Shown: positions 33,421-44,637, counted from the first letter of the stretch. The stretch is DNA of 64,000 bases from Shinisaurus crocodilurus (GCA_021292165.1 CM037883.1:8943434-9007433); one strand, 5' to 3'. The notes: generated by a model not told the origin, from the letters alone. Translations and numbers: made by a program.

Positions 33421-33660
33421 CCGACCATAAATGTGCATTACTCCCCTAGGCTAAAGTGTGAAAATACATATTTTTTTCAGGGATGGGGAGGAGAGGGATT
33501 TGCACTTTGCGGGGAGTGTGAATTTGCACAAATGCGTATGAAAGCATTTGTGCAAAATCCAATTCCGTCAATGAGTGGACGATGGAACAAAGGCACCTGG
33601 GCTGGCAATACACGAAACGTAGACGACATGGGTTTTACAACATCCATACATCCTTAGGTG
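33421..33660. mobile_element. hAT-like relic
   Basis: It shows the phrases GTGCATTACTCCCCTAGGC, GGATTTGCACTTTGCGGGG and ATTTGCACAAATGCG of the TAGGGATG-ended family and ends ATCCATACATCCTTAGG. Confidence 0.45.
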
Positions 33661-34791
33661 ATGCTGACAAAAGTGGGAAGCTGCATTTCACCTTGGGTTC
33701 CAGTGTGGTGTGCAAGCTACCTTGTGAAGTGGGTGCAACGGACCATCCACAAGTCTGCAGCTGTCATAGTGCCCTATTGCTCTGCCACTTCCTCTAAACT
33801 ATTAGTCACAGAAATAAAGAGTAATGTGCAAATCAGGCAAAATAAAGAGCAAATACAGAGCATCCTCCTGTGGATTTTGGAGTTCTAAATCATCTGATCT
33901 TGTTGCTGCAGTAGAACTGATAGATTCAGGATCCTCCATTATTCTTTGTTTGCTTATTTTAATTTCCAAAGTTTCTGCAGAGTGCTATGCATGTTTGCCA
34001 CAGTTTTCACTTCCTCCTATTCATCTGTATCTTCCCACCCTCTCTCTGTTATCAGTGTGCACCTGTGCATTGATAAGACACCACCAAAAAATAAATTAAA
34101 ACAGATCTTGATGTGACTTGTTAGAGATGCGTCAAGATCCTTTTGTGTGGTGTTTTGCCAATGCACACTAGCACATGTGTGCATCAGCAAAACACCAGAC
34201 AGCACAGTCATAATCATGTTCACCCTTTTCAAATCCTGTTCATTCCCATTGTTCCTTCAGTCTGCTGGTGCATATAGGAATGGACAGATCAGTCTGTTTC
34301 CAGTCTGGGTCAGTTTTGCATGTGTTCAATCATAAGTCCATTTTGTATGCATTTCTTCCTGATATGCCCATTTCGGTATGCATTTCCCCCTAAAATATGC
34401 ATTTTTGTAACCTATTTTGAGCCAAGAACTTCATTGCAAAGTTCAGAGAAGTGTGCAGTTGAAAGGATAACTACGTTCTAATCCATTTAACGAGGCACAA
34501 ATAGACATGCCAACCTGCACTCCAAAATCCCCATCTTTTCTGTGCAAACTGATGGCTTTTCAGTGATGATATGCCCTCTGGCAACACTGACGAGTTTGGT
34601 GGTGTAACATCACCAAAGTCATGGCATTCAGATTTGGGGGTAGAAGATATCGCTGAGCAGAATGAGTGCGCCTGATTGGTAAAAGAACTGTGAAGATGGC
34701 ATGCTGTGCAGAATGTATCCCTTGAGAAGGCACCAGAGATCTGTAACCACCACCAGTTTGTCTCAGTCAAGTCATGCTTTTAGCATTGGCG
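33661..34791. other. Unassigned
   Basis: No gene seen. It contains the hairpin at 34148-34197 and hAT-family-like ATGCATTT phrases at 34330-34410. Confidence 0.4.
34148..34197. repeat. 50-bp near-perfect hairpin
   Basis: The left arm TGGTGTTTTGCC..ATGCACAC is mirrored by GTGTGCAT..GGCAAAACACCA-type sequence on the right (21-base arms with about 2 mismatches, 8-base loop). It may be the core of a small MITE. Confidence 0.75.
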
Positions 34792-34888
34792 TATTCATAT
34801 ATCTATATATCTATATGCACATGCACACACACACACACACACAAACACCTAGATAGATAGATAGATAGATAGATATACACACATACAT
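34792..34888 (+). repeat. Compound microsatellite
   Basis: TATATC repeats, then (CA)n at about 34823-34845, then (GATA)n at about 34853-34876. Confidence 0.9.
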
Positions 34889-35231
34889 ATATAATGCAAT
34901 AATATTTACTACCCCCCCCCAAAAGCATCACTAAAAATCTTACTAAGAAATTCCCAGAAGGGCATCTGTGTTAGGCTGTTGCAGCAAAAACAGCTGAAAG
35001 ATTTGCAGCATCTGAAAGAGCAACAACGGTATGGTATAAGCGTTACTGGAGTGCCCAGTCAGGCTCACCCTGTATGTGGAGGAGCTCTATGTGCAAACAT
35101 CAGTAGATGGATTGAGCCCCTTCATGCACCGGCCATCAAGTATGCTGATGGCAAGGTGGCTCTGGCAATGCACCATCGGCAGAGACTGAGGCTAGCCTGG
35201 GTGGTCCAGTGACCCCCTCACACATGTTCTT

Positions 35232-35266
<35 letters not shown>

Positions 35267-35678
35267 TCATCTGAATCCCCTTAGACTCATGTTTCATTGC
35301 AAGGGGGATAGAGGAGGACTGGTGCTAAGGCAAGGATAGATTGCACAGGATGTGCAACATTTTGCACAGGCTTGGTAGATAATATTTGTGCACAAAGGCT
35401 GCAAAGGGCAGTAGTGAAACTAACTAAAACACTCCCCACCATCACCTCTGCAGTGACTCTTCTGGAGAAGGTGTGTGTCTCTCAGTTTGTATATAAACGT
35501 GCACATATATAATGCACTCCCATTGTGTATCTTATTGTGTAGCTATAGTGAAGGGGCTTCTGAAGTTTAGGGCCTAAGAAATTCAGAAGCAGCAGCCTAA
35601 AAAGGTAGCCAGGGAAAAGAAGTGGGGAAGATGTGAGGATTTGAGGCAGGCAGATGGATTGGTCCAGAGCAGGGATTT
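34889..35678. other. Unassigned with (GT)n
   Basis: A (GT)n tract at 35237-35265. The start of the 34975-35060 part (TTGCAGCAAAAACAGC) recalls a widespread sauropsid repeat, but the match is too short to name. No gene seen. Confidence 0.35.
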
Positions 35679-35836
35679 CATAGATCATAGAGTTGGAAGG
35701 AGCCTACAAGGCCATCAAGTCCAACCCCCTGCTCGATGCAGGAAACTAGTGGAGGGGTCTCCCATCCAAGTAATAACCAGACCTGACCCTGCTTAGCTTT
35801 CCACGTTCAGACAAGCTGAGCCAGTGTGAGCCACAG
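35679..35836 (-). mobile_element. 5S rRNA-headed SINE with CR1-type tail, copy 2
   Basis: This is the clearer of two copies. On the minus strand (about 35820-35759) it holds 5S rRNA from GTCTGA through the A box (AAGCTAAGCAGGGTC), the intermediate element (TCTGGTTA) and the C box (ACTTGGATGGGAGACC), about 85-90 percent like vertebrate 5S. It then joins a CR1 3' end (GGGGGTTGGACTTGATGGCC, TCCTTCCAACTCTATGATC). A 20-base unrelated leader (CTGTGGCTCACACTGGCTC) precedes the 5S part in both copies. Confidence 0.85.
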
Positions 35837-35840
35837 CCCA

Positions 35841-36100
35841 GTAGGATGCAGAACCTCTTCCAGCCCGAGGGCTGAATTCCATTTTGGAGAAGCTCTTGGG
35901 GGCTGAATCCAGTGGTGTGTGGGGGGGGGCTTAAGGCAAAAGGGGTGAAGCCTATATATCCACATATTTAAGCTTAAAACTCTTTCTGCCATTAACTAAG
36001 GCTTAGGAGAGGTATTCCAACCTTTTAGAATGGGCGGGGGGAGACTAAATAAAATGCTGGGAAACCACCAAACCATCAGTGGTTGGTGGAAGAGGGTGGG
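35841..36100 (+). mobile_element. hAT fragment, relative of 137-480
   Basis: The shared phrases are AATTCCATTTTGGAG, AACTAAGGCTTAGG and AGGGTGGGGCCT. The left end reads GCAGAACCTCTTCCAGCCC. The right end is cut where the chimeric repeat begins. Confidence 0.65.
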
Positions 36101-36419
36101 GCCTAGCTTTCATGATAAGATTGTGATTGGTCCACAGAATAATGCATCCTTTTAAAGATGAACCATTATGGTATATCACAACCCAGGGCAGCAACACTGG
36201 TCATGAAGTGCTGCAAATAATCTATTCTCAGCATAGATCATGGATGGAGGGCCTGATGTGCACCTAATCCCCATCTCCAGGATCCCCCTGCCCAATAAAT
36301 GCAGTTGCTGGGAAACATGGGTGGGAGGGTGCTGTTGCACTCATGTCCTGCTTGAGGGTTTCCTGTGGGCAGCCGGTTGGCCACTGTGTGAACAGAATGC
36401 TGGGCTAGATGGACCTTTA
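36101..36419 (+). mobile_element. Chimeric repeat with CR1 tail, copy B
   Basis: Near duplicate of 27861-28216, starting at the same GCCTAGCT. The CR1 tail is cut after GCTAGATGGACCTTT, where another CR1 copy starts. Confidence 0.65.
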
Positions 36420-36968
36420 GTTGGGAAAAGGGCAGAAAAGGGTAGGTAGAATGATCAACAGGCTGGAGCAACTCCCCTATGAGGAAAAGTTACAACTTCT
36501 GGGACTGCTTAACTTAGAGAAAAGGCAAGTAAGGGGAGACATGATAGAGGTGTACAGAATTAATTTATGCATGGTGTGGAGCAAGTGGATAGTGAGGCAT
36601 TTTTTCTCCCTCATAATGCTAGTCCCCAGGGTCAACCCACGAAGCTGATTGGTGGGAGATTCTGGACAGATAAAAGGGAGACCTTCTTCACACAGTTAAA
36701 CTGTGGAATTCACTTCCAAAGATGTAGTGATGGCTACCAATTTGGAACGCTTTTTAAAGAGATTAGGCAAATTCATGGAGGAGTAGACTATCAATGACTA
36801 CTAGTCTTGAAAGCTATATGCTACCTCCAGTATTGTGCCTATGTACACAAGTTGCTGGGGAATATGGGTAGGAGGATGCTGTTGCACTCATGGCCTAGTC
36901 ATGGGCTTCCCGCAGGTAGCTGGTTGGACCCTTCATCTGATCCAGCATGGCTCTTCTTATGTTCTTAG
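36420..36968 (+). mobile_element. CR1 LINE 3' fragment
   Basis: It runs from the C-terminal coding remnant (a frame with LEQLPYEEKLQLLGLLNLEK at 36421-36648) through GGAATTCACTTCCAAAG to the tail GATCCAGCATGGCTCTTC and TTATGTTCTTA. The frame is broken by stops. It is most like the outer CR1 at 28440. Confidence 0.85.
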
Positions 36969-37505
36969 GTAACATCCATTCATTGGGTGGGTAGAGGAGT
37001 TTGTTTATGTCTGTGCCATCCTAGTATTGTTCTAAACTATCAACATTATTTTTTTAAAAAAAATAATTCCTTAAAGCAAACATTGTAATAACAAATCTTC
37101 TTAATACCAGGGTCCCTGTCAATTTGTTTATGCAGCTTATTGTTAAGCTAAGCTTCACCACCTTGGTAGATATTGTAATTAAGTTTTTGGATATATATTT
37201 GAATAAACTGTTGATAGAGCACTTTTTTTTTTTTCCAAATACAGTTTAAAGGCCCAGAAAATTTTAATTAAATAGGCATTCCAACACAGTGAATATTGAC
37301 ATTCTAAAAAAAGGCAGGGGAAGTCAATATCTTTCCTTCAGTTCTTCTAAACAGAAGTGTATGTTATTGATATCTAGCAGAATGTCCATCATTATGATGG
37401 GATGGTGAGAGTGTAAGGGAGGGTGTATATTGCATGGATTTCAAGGGTGCTGGTTCTTCCAGTGCATCACTATCATCCACTCTGTACCTAGAGATCCATT
37501 GCCTT
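36969..37505. other. Unassigned AT-rich
   Basis: No gene or repeat recognised. Confidence 0.4.
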
Positions 37506-37580
37506 AACACTGAGCAGGAGGTTGGACTCGATAGCCTTGTAGGCTGCTTCCAACTCTATGAACTATGAAACTATGAAACC
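37506..37580 (+). mobile_element. CR1 LINE 3' tail
   Basis: GAGGTTGGACTCGATAGCC, GGCTGCTTCCAACTCTATG and then the tandem tail (ACTATGAA)n. Only the tail is present. A hAT MITE abuts it. Confidence 0.8.
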
Positions 37581-37706
37581 CAGTGTTCTCCAACCTTGGG
37601 TCCCCAGATGTTATTTGCCGACAACTCCCATCATGCCCCAGCTGGCTGGGGCGTGCTGGGAGTTGTTTACCAAAAATATCCGGGGACCAAAGGTTGGAGA
37701 ACACTG
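37581..37706. mobile_element. hAT palindromic MITE, 126 bp
   Basis: Ends CAGTGTTCTCCAACC and its inverse GGTTGGAGAACACTG, with a fold-back interior (ATGCCCCAGC mirrored by GCTGGGGCGT). Same family as 44638-44772 and 46370-46458. The flanking octamers ATGAAACC and CCTTAACC match only partly. Confidence 0.75.
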
Positions 37707-38392
37707 CCTTAACCCAATTGGCCCCCGGTGAGTGGAAGATGGGCTAATGAGTGTCAGAGATGGGTGGACACATTTTTTTTTCCTACTGCAATATGGCTCC
37801 CAGGAGCAGTCTGTTTTGTTTTTTTTTTATTTGCTTGCTTGTTTGTTTTTGTTGTTGTTGTTTTGTGGGGGGGGGCATTGTCCTAGGAGTGAAATACAAG
37901 CCATGGATTTATAAAGAGATTAATTGCACCTGTCTGCTTTTGTGGGAGCGGTGATAGACAGTGCCCCCCTCCATCAGCAGTGGGACCAGCTGCTGCCATC
38001 TGTCTCCTCCTCTTCCAGAATTCTCTTTCTTAGCTAGGGGTGCTTGAAGAATTCAATTCCTGTGCAGTCCAGTATGAATCGACTTGATCTCACCTTCCAG
38101 ACTGATGCACAGATCGACACTTAGTTATCCATGAGAATCCATGCCTCCTTGATTTTCTGACACTGTTCTCAACTCAAAAAAGAAAGAAAAAGAATCAAAA
38201 TTCTTTTAAATGGCATATTTTGAGAGGGAAAATACATTTTTCAAAGTTTATTTAAATATATACTTACATGCAAATGTTTGTGCAGCTTGGAAATCAATCA
38301 GTCAATCATGGATTAATGCGGAAATGAACTAGCCCACACTTGGGGGGGACACACACATACAAAAGTGACAGTCAAGACCACCACTGGAATAG
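37707..38392. other. Unassigned
   Basis: No gene seen. T-rich and G-run tracts near 37770-37875, and hAT-family-like phrases near 38200-38290. Confidence 0.4.
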
Positions 38393-38400
38393 GCCTAGAA

Positions 38401-39014
38401 CAGGGACAGGTAACGTGGGCACCAGTGTGCCCCTGGAGACCTTTTTTGGGCACCCACTGATGTGTGCTCCTCCTCCTACATTTAACACATTTTCTTACCA
38501 TCAGCTGGGATCACTTCAAAGCAAAGTGAGGACCTGAAGCCTCTGCCATCTTCATTTCCCATGAATACCTCTGGGCCACATGTGGGGCTCAGGGACAGTT
38601 CTTAGGAAATGTTGATGGTGGGTGGCCTCAGGCTGATGCTTTCATCTGCAGTGTGTCAAGTCACGAAGAAATAGAAGGGGGGAAAGAAGGGACGCCTACG
38701 AGAGTGTGAGAGAGAAAGAGTCGGGGAGGGGATGAGTTGACTGGCAGAGGGGTGGTGGGGAAAAAGAGGTTGCCTCCAGGTTTTTGTTGGCATTGAAAAA
38801 AGTCGGTTCTAAGTAGTTGTTTAGTGTGTTGGCACTCAGGACCACCACCACCACCCAACAGCACCACCACTGCTTTATACCCAGGTTTTGGGGCAAGTTA
38901 TTTGCCCTTTGTGATTAGTGACACCTCCCATGGCAGCCATTTTGTGGTGGTGCCCAGGACAGCTTCTCAAGTAGCCAAATGTGCCCACAGGCCCATGTAT
39001 GTTGCCCAACCCTG
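38401..39014. mobile_element. Non-autonomous hAT element, 614 bp
   Basis: Left end CAGGGACAGGTAACGTGGGC, right end on the complement CAGGGTTGGGCAACATACAT. The flanking octamers GCCTAGAA (38393-38400) and GCCGAGAA (39015-39022) match at 7 of 8. It is the longest hAT with readable boundaries here. The interior has GTGGTGG triplets but no transposase frame. Confidence 0.75.
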
Positions 39015-39022
39015 GCCGAGAA

Positions 39023-39205
39023 CTACCCCTCGTGACCCCAGCCATTAAAAGTCAAGTTTCTGTAGATCTTTCCTCATTCTGAGTTCTGTTTGCTTGGTCA
39101 CACTACTGATTTAGTGACACACTGCACTGTGATGGAATATTGGCAGAGTGGAATGGAGTGTAGGGAACTATCATTCATGTATGTGTCTGCGTGCGCATAC
39201 ACACA

Positions 39206-39240
<35 letters not shown>

Positions 39241-39575
39241 CCCTTCTGTTATTCACAGAACATGCTGACCCTTTTCCATCTCTGAACTGACAATTATGGG
39301 ATGCCAGAATTATTGTTATACCAATTTTCTACAATGAAAAGGGGGAGGTGATGCTTTGAATGCATGCTTTTAATTAGCCAATGTGCTAAAGTTAGTCTAG
39401 TAAAGTTTTACTGGGGGCACAAGGTTAATTTCCTATCCCACAGTGCTGCTGTTAATTCCTTGCATGATCTTTTTTAATGTATGAAGGGAGCAGAAGCACC
39501 AGATCCACAATAAAACATCATCACACTGGCTGCCTGCAAAAGGAATAATAATGTTGGCTTAAAATGGTCTTCGAC
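39023..39575. other. Unassigned with (CA)n(GT)n
   Basis: A mirrored ACACAC-to-GTGTGT microsatellite at 39199-39239. No gene seen. Confidence 0.4.
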
Positions 39576-39765
39576 TGCTTTACGGGTGTGCAAGAATTTC
39601 ATTCATGTTTGCAAATATGCATTAGCACGAATGCACATTTGCACAAATTCCCCCCAAAAGTAAAACAAAAACAAACAAACAAAATCTGGCTGCACGTCCA
39701 CAAAATCCACACAGTCAAGTGTTTTAGAATGTATTTTTCTGGTGTGTTTTTTTAGCTGAACTGAT
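39576..39765. mobile_element. hAT-like relic
   Basis: It starts TACGGGTGTGCAAGAATTTC and holds ATGCACATTTGCACAAATTC. Related to the TAGGGATG-ended family. Right end lost. Confidence 0.45.
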
Positions 39766-40250
39766 CACTGTGAGGTGGGCGAGGTTGCTGTGTGTGTTTT
39801 CTTTCTGTTACATATCTCTCTCCATTGCTCTCCAGCCTCCCAGGCTGCCTGCACTTCCTGTCTGAAAAAGCGCTCTGGGAGGAATTACTGTATTTTTCTC
39901 TCCATAAGACGCACTTCCCCCACAGAAAAAACCTAGGTGGAAATGTCTGTGCGTCCTATGGAGTGAGTACAGTAAAAAAAAAAAAAAAAACATTTTTTTT
40001 TTTACTTTCTTCTGCTGGTCCAGAAGAGCGGAGGTCGGAGGACTCCTGGGCAGGGCGGGGGAAGCCCCCGCCTCTCAGCTGATTCCCCGCGGAACAGCTG
40101 ATTTTTTTTAAAAAAAATTATTATTATTATTATTATTATTTTTACTTTCCTCTGCTGGTCCGGAAGAGCGGAGGACTCCTGGGCAGGGCAGGGCAGGGGA
40201 AGCCCCCGCCTCTCAGCTGATTCCCCGTGGAACAGCTGATTTTAAAAAAA

Positions 40251-40304
<54 letters not shown>

Positions 40305-40306
<2 letters not shown>

Positions 40307-40873
40307 TCAGGCGATCACTCGTGACTGAGTAAGATTGTCTTCCGGGATAAAATGAGGAAATTCTAAAGAAGATTGTGTAGACTCTAGCGATGGGTCCGTA
40401 AGTGACTGTGGAGGCCAATTCTAGATCCACACAGCTTCCCACAGTGAGGACACAGGTTACCAGATAGAAGATGGTCCTGTAAAGGATTCATTTGACGTGC
40501 TTTTCGCTTAGCACGTTTCTCCCTTTCACCTTGCACTCGGGCTTCTTCAAAGTCCATGGAACCTTTGTGAAAGGCCAACCTCCATTTAGATCGTTCATGG
40601 GCCAGAGCTTCCCAGTTTTCGATGTTTATATTGCATTTTTTTAGATTAGCCTTATGAACATCTTTAAACCTCTTATATTGACCACCGATATTCCGCTTTC
40701 CATCCTTGAGTTGGGAGTAAAGTAACTGCTTTGGGAGACGGCAGTCAGGCATTCGAACAACATGACCGGTCCACTGAAGTTGGCGTTGAAGGATCATTTT
40801 TTCAATGCTAGTAGTCTTTGCTTCTTCCAGTACACTGACATTTGTTCGCCTATCTTCCCAAGTAATTTGCAGG
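40305..40873 (-). mobile_element. RTE-like LINE, truncated second copy
   Basis: By eye it differs from the matching part of 48178-51371 at about three positions in 569 bases. The 3' end reads into an (ATT)n tract and the 5' end stops at AATTTGCAGG, so it is a 5'-truncated insertion into the microsatellite of the composite element. Near identity implies recent movement of this family. Confidence 0.9.
40384..40797 (-). pseudogene. C-terminus of the RTE-like LINE protein
   Basis: The last 137 codons of the LINE open frame, ending in the same CCHH finger-like segment. At protein level it differs from the long copy at one position (LAFHKGS against LALHKGS). It has no endonuclease or RT domain and is a dead fragment. 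Confidence 0.85.
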
Positions 40874-41014
40874 TATTATTATTACTACTACTATTTTTAT
40901 TTTTTTATTTTTTTTACTTTCCTCTGCTGGTCCGGAAGAGCAGAGAACTCCTGGGCAGGGTGGGGGAAGCCCCCTGCCTCAGCTGATTCCCCGTGGAACA
41001 GCTGATTTTTTAAA

Positions 41015-41053
<39 letters not shown>

Positions 41054-41228
41054 GACTTTTATCTGCTGGTCCGGAAGAGCGGAGGACTCCTGGGGAGGGC
41101 GGGGGAAGCCCCCGCCTCTCAGCTGATTCCCCGCGGAACAGCTGATTAAAAATATATATATATTTTGGTACCATACGGTAAGTGCGTCTTATGGTCCGGT
41201 GCGTCTTATGGAGCGAAAGGTGCGGTAC

Positions 41229-42137
41229 CTTGTGATGTCTTCCCCTGGGCTTTAATTGAAGTGTGTGAAGCCACAGAGGTGATAGGAAACTGGAGAGATG
41301 ATAATTGTACGATGAAAGGATGAAAGACATAACACTCGCACACACTCCTTGGCCTCCTCCTAAGTAAGGTAAGCACAAGAAACCCAAACCCAACCCATGA
41401 GAATTTCTGTGAGATTTTCTTCACCATTGAATTTATTTTCAAAGCAATTTCTTTTCTATCTCAAACTGAATGAGAAAGGTCAAAAATAATGTGGGATTAA
41501 TTTTTGGCACAGTGCTACTTCCAGCAGATAAAAAAGGGTGGCTGGGTTCAGGAAAGCATTTTGGCTCAGCTCTATTCAAATCCCTTGTGGGGACTGGATG
41601 TATCGAACTAGTTCATCGTAAACCACATTGCTTTTGAAAGACAGACACACTAACAGCCCTGTGAAGACATGCCAGTAGTATAGGTCCCCATGGCTTTAAA
41701 TCACGCACCACTCACACCCATTTGCACACCACTCACACACATACACACACATACACACACACAACATTAACATCAAGGTGTTGAAGGCAGCCCCCTCCCC
41801 AGATACCCTGACTCATTCACCTCCTCTCCCCCAGAAAAGAAAAAGAAAGAAAGGAAAAAGGAAAGGGGGGAAATGCTTTAGGAATGGGCTCTATGGTTCA
41901 TGTCATAGAAGCTTCATTCCTAGAGCATCCTAGGATGCTGGCAGGGACCTTCATTCACTACTTCTTAGGATGCTACAGGGACACCTTAGGAATGAGGCTT
42001 CTTTTGCAGGACCAGAGAGTTCCCCCCACCCCCATTTCAGTGATGGCATATTCTGGAGGCCACCAGTCTAGGCTTTGGGCTGTATGCAGCCTGTGAGCCA
42101 CACCTTTTGCACCATTTCTTCATGTATACAGCAGGAA

Positions 42138-42179
<42 letters not shown>

Positions 42180-42505
42180 GTGTGCGTGCGTATATCCTGT
42201 TGTATTCTAGGTAAAATGAAAACCAGCAGTCAACTTTTAAGGAAAAACTCATCCTACTTGCCCTTGCATTCTTGCATGCTAGCTCATTCCAATGTGAAAA
42301 ATTACAAGCAGAAAGCTACTGGGTTGGAAGATAACATGTGTCAGGTCTGTTACTGTTATTCTAATTCAAAGATCCTTTGAAGGGATAAACCAGTTAAAAT
42401 AAAACTGAATTAGACATCACATTTGATTTCACATGGCTTCAGTCATCATGCATCAGAAGTTCAAAGAAAGTTCAGCTTGAAACAATTTGCAAAAGAAAAA
42501 TCATT

Positions 42506-42564
<59 letters not shown>

Positions 42565-42753
42565 TTTTAAAAGGTTTCTATATTTGAGCATGGAAAGAGT
42601 CAAAGATAGACCCACTTCATCTGCTAAAGAGAGAAGGAAAAAACATCTTTTTTTTTCTTCCTGTGTGATGTATTGTGAAAAGGGAAAGGATTTTATGTGT
42701 ATCTGATTGTTGTGACACCTTGACAGTATTTTGTTCACATGGCACTTATATTC
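41229..42753. other. Unassigned with several microsatellites
   Basis: It holds CA-rich DNA at 41700-41763, a GA-rich stretch near 41835-41870, (TG)n at 42139-42190, and (TA)n then (GA)n at 42509-42564. The part 41229-41540 ends in TTTTGGCACAGTGCTACTTC, like the outer end of the fold-back at 30433-31171, so it may be half of a relative. No gene seen. Confidence 0.4.
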
Positions 42754-43025
42754 TAGGGATGCTGGAGGAATTGAATATTTGTGAATTCCAAGACAAACTG
42801 ACCTGATCCGCAACTCCCAAATGTGTGGATTGGAATTCATTTGCTGAGCAGCTTTCATACTTCTCCAAATGTTCTAATGCAATTCGCATCTCAACCCACC
42901 ATATCAAAATAAATGTTAAAATGTGTATCTTGAGGGAAATAAATGTCTGTATATTTAAAGAGAAAATGCATCTTAAAGTACATATTTATTTAATACAATG
43001 CAAACTTAAATGCAAACTGTTATGT

Positions 43026-43062
<37 letters not shown>

Positions 43063-43161
43063 AATCCACAAATTAATGCAGAAACAGGACATAACAGACT
43101 TTATGGGTGAGCACATGCAAATGTGACGCAGACTGGAAATAGACTTATTTGTCCATCCATA
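42754..43161. mobile_element. hAT-like element with (TA)n
   Basis: Starts TAGGGATGCTGG and ends GTCCATCCATAA. The interior has the family's AAATGTGTATCTTG and AAAATGCATCTTAAAG phrases and a (TA)n tract at 43028-43060. No duplication readable. Confidence 0.55.
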
Positions 43162-43465
43162 AGGTGAGCAGGAGTGATGTTGGAGATGACATTTTCAGAG
43201 CAGTGGTGCAATCTGAAACTGCCATCACGTTGGGGGTAATCCAAACATGCCTTCCCATTCCAGGGTTGAACTCAGTTTACTCAGGTGGTGATGGTGGTGG
43301 GATCTACACATTTGCACAGGGGTCAGCTGTGGACAGCTCTGATTGTTTAGTGCCCATGATGTCATCAAGAAACCTGCCTCTCAATCTCTCAAGCAGTTTT
43401 GGAACTTTTCAATAATAATAATAAAAAATGAGTAGGGCAATGGATGAGAACTGAAGAGATGCAAT

Positions 43466-43818
43466 TAGGGATGAGATAATTAGTGAGGTTCAAGCTCATC
43501 AAGCTGCTCTGAGTTCCACCTTGAAGCTCAGCCTGCCTCATTTCCATTCCTGAAAGTAAGTTTGTTGTTGTTGTTCAAATGGGAAACGTGTTCTTTGAGG
43601 TGTACATTTTTTAGAAGTGACTAAAGCATGAAAATATGTATATATATTTTTCAAAATGCACATTTTTAAAGTGTGCATTTTTCTGTTGAATGCATTTTGC
43701 AAATGCAAGCTCAGGAGTAAGTTATCTTTGCCTGGAAAATTATGTATTTGTGTTTTTGTTTGGAGGTGTGAACAGGGAAAGTCCTGACAAACGGAAACAA
43801 AATTCTTGTGCATCCCTA
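43466..43818. mobile_element. hAT element, TAGGGATG type, 353 bp, perfect duplication
   Basis: TAGGGATG at the left and CATCCCTA at the right are exact inverses. GATGCAAT flanks both sides exactly (43458-43465 and 43819-43826). This is the best reference for the many relics of this family in the window (1496, 4417, 10830, 16991, 18886, 33421, 39576, 42754, 54926, 58391). No coding capacity. Confidence 0.9.
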
Positions 43819-43830
43819 GATGCAATACAG

Positions 43831-43849
43831 CATTATCATTATCATTATC

Positions 43850-43877
<28 letters not shown>
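43831..43877 (+). repeat. (CATTAT)n minisatellite
   Basis: About seven CATTAT units directly after the hAT duplication. Confidence 0.95.
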
Positions 43878-43885
<8 letters not shown>

Positions 43886-44629
43886 TAAAAATGGGGAATA
43901 TATGAACAGCCAGTTGAATCACAGGTGATGGGCCAAGTCTGAGACACGAACCAGCATTCAGATCCATTGCTCTGTTTATCTGTAAAATTATGAAGTAGGA
44001 AAGATCCTGGGCTAAAACTAAAACTGAGGGGGTGGGACTATGAGTTTCTTTTCTATATTATATCTTTCCTCTGGCATTTTGCTCATGACCCACCTAGGAC
44101 TGGGACAAGTTTAATGATATAAACTAGGAGGAAAGGGAATATGAGCACTGTTCAGGCATACATATGGACACTCATAAATGGGGGAGTGGGATTGCATGCT
44201 TTGGCCCAGCCCCAGCCAGCTGGCTAGAGAGACGTTCAGTGTAATCTCTGAAAGAACCATGGTGCAGCAGAGCCTTTGTGCCATCAGCAACCCTTAAAGG
44301 GACAGTGTATATACATCATTAGCATTTCACGTGTGATGTTGTTATGATTCCTGTAAGTCAGTTTGGATGCACATGTAGGGGGGGGGGGGGAACACTATTA
44401 AGACTTTTGGACAATTCCCACTTTGCTTTTTGTACATAGGTGTGCGTACCCCACCCCCATTTAAAGATAAATGCCAAACCAGATGTGAAGTGTATTTGCA
44501 CAGAAGCAGCATTCAGTGCTTGCCAAGCAAGCAGAAGGAAGCGCTGAAATCTACCCAGCTGTCCACTTCATATCTGTAACAGCAACAAATATATTTTGTG
44601 CCCAACTACAGAAAAGTGCTTTGTGGTTT
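43878..44629. other. Unassigned
   Basis: No gene or repeat recognised. A run of G at about 44380-44391. Confidence 0.4.
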
Positions 44630-44637
44630 CTCTAAGT

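Larger units (their letters stand above)
39886..41228. mobile_element. Composite palindromic element with four tandem units
   Basis: The termini are the inverted phrases CTCCATAAGACGCAC (left) and GTGCGTCTTATGGAG (right). A TA dinucleotide flanks each end, as Tc1/mariner elements would leave (inference). The left terminus is itself an 89-base palindrome (39886-39974). Inside are four related units of about 100 bases at 40001-40108, 40141-40250, 40913-41016 and 41053-41150. Each reads CTCTGCTGGTCCGGAAGAGC and then a TCAGCTGATTCCCCGCGGAA palindrome. (ATT)n tracts separate them. A LINE fragment sits between units 2 and 3. Confidence 0.7.

Noticed and set aside
35759..35820. A 5S rRNA gene
   Set aside because: Only the internal promoter half is present, and it continues into a CR1 tail, so it is a SINE head.
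40001..41150. Regularly spaced units as a CRISPR array
   Set aside because: Units are about 100 bases, imperfect, separated by ATT microsatellites inside a eukaryotic transposon.
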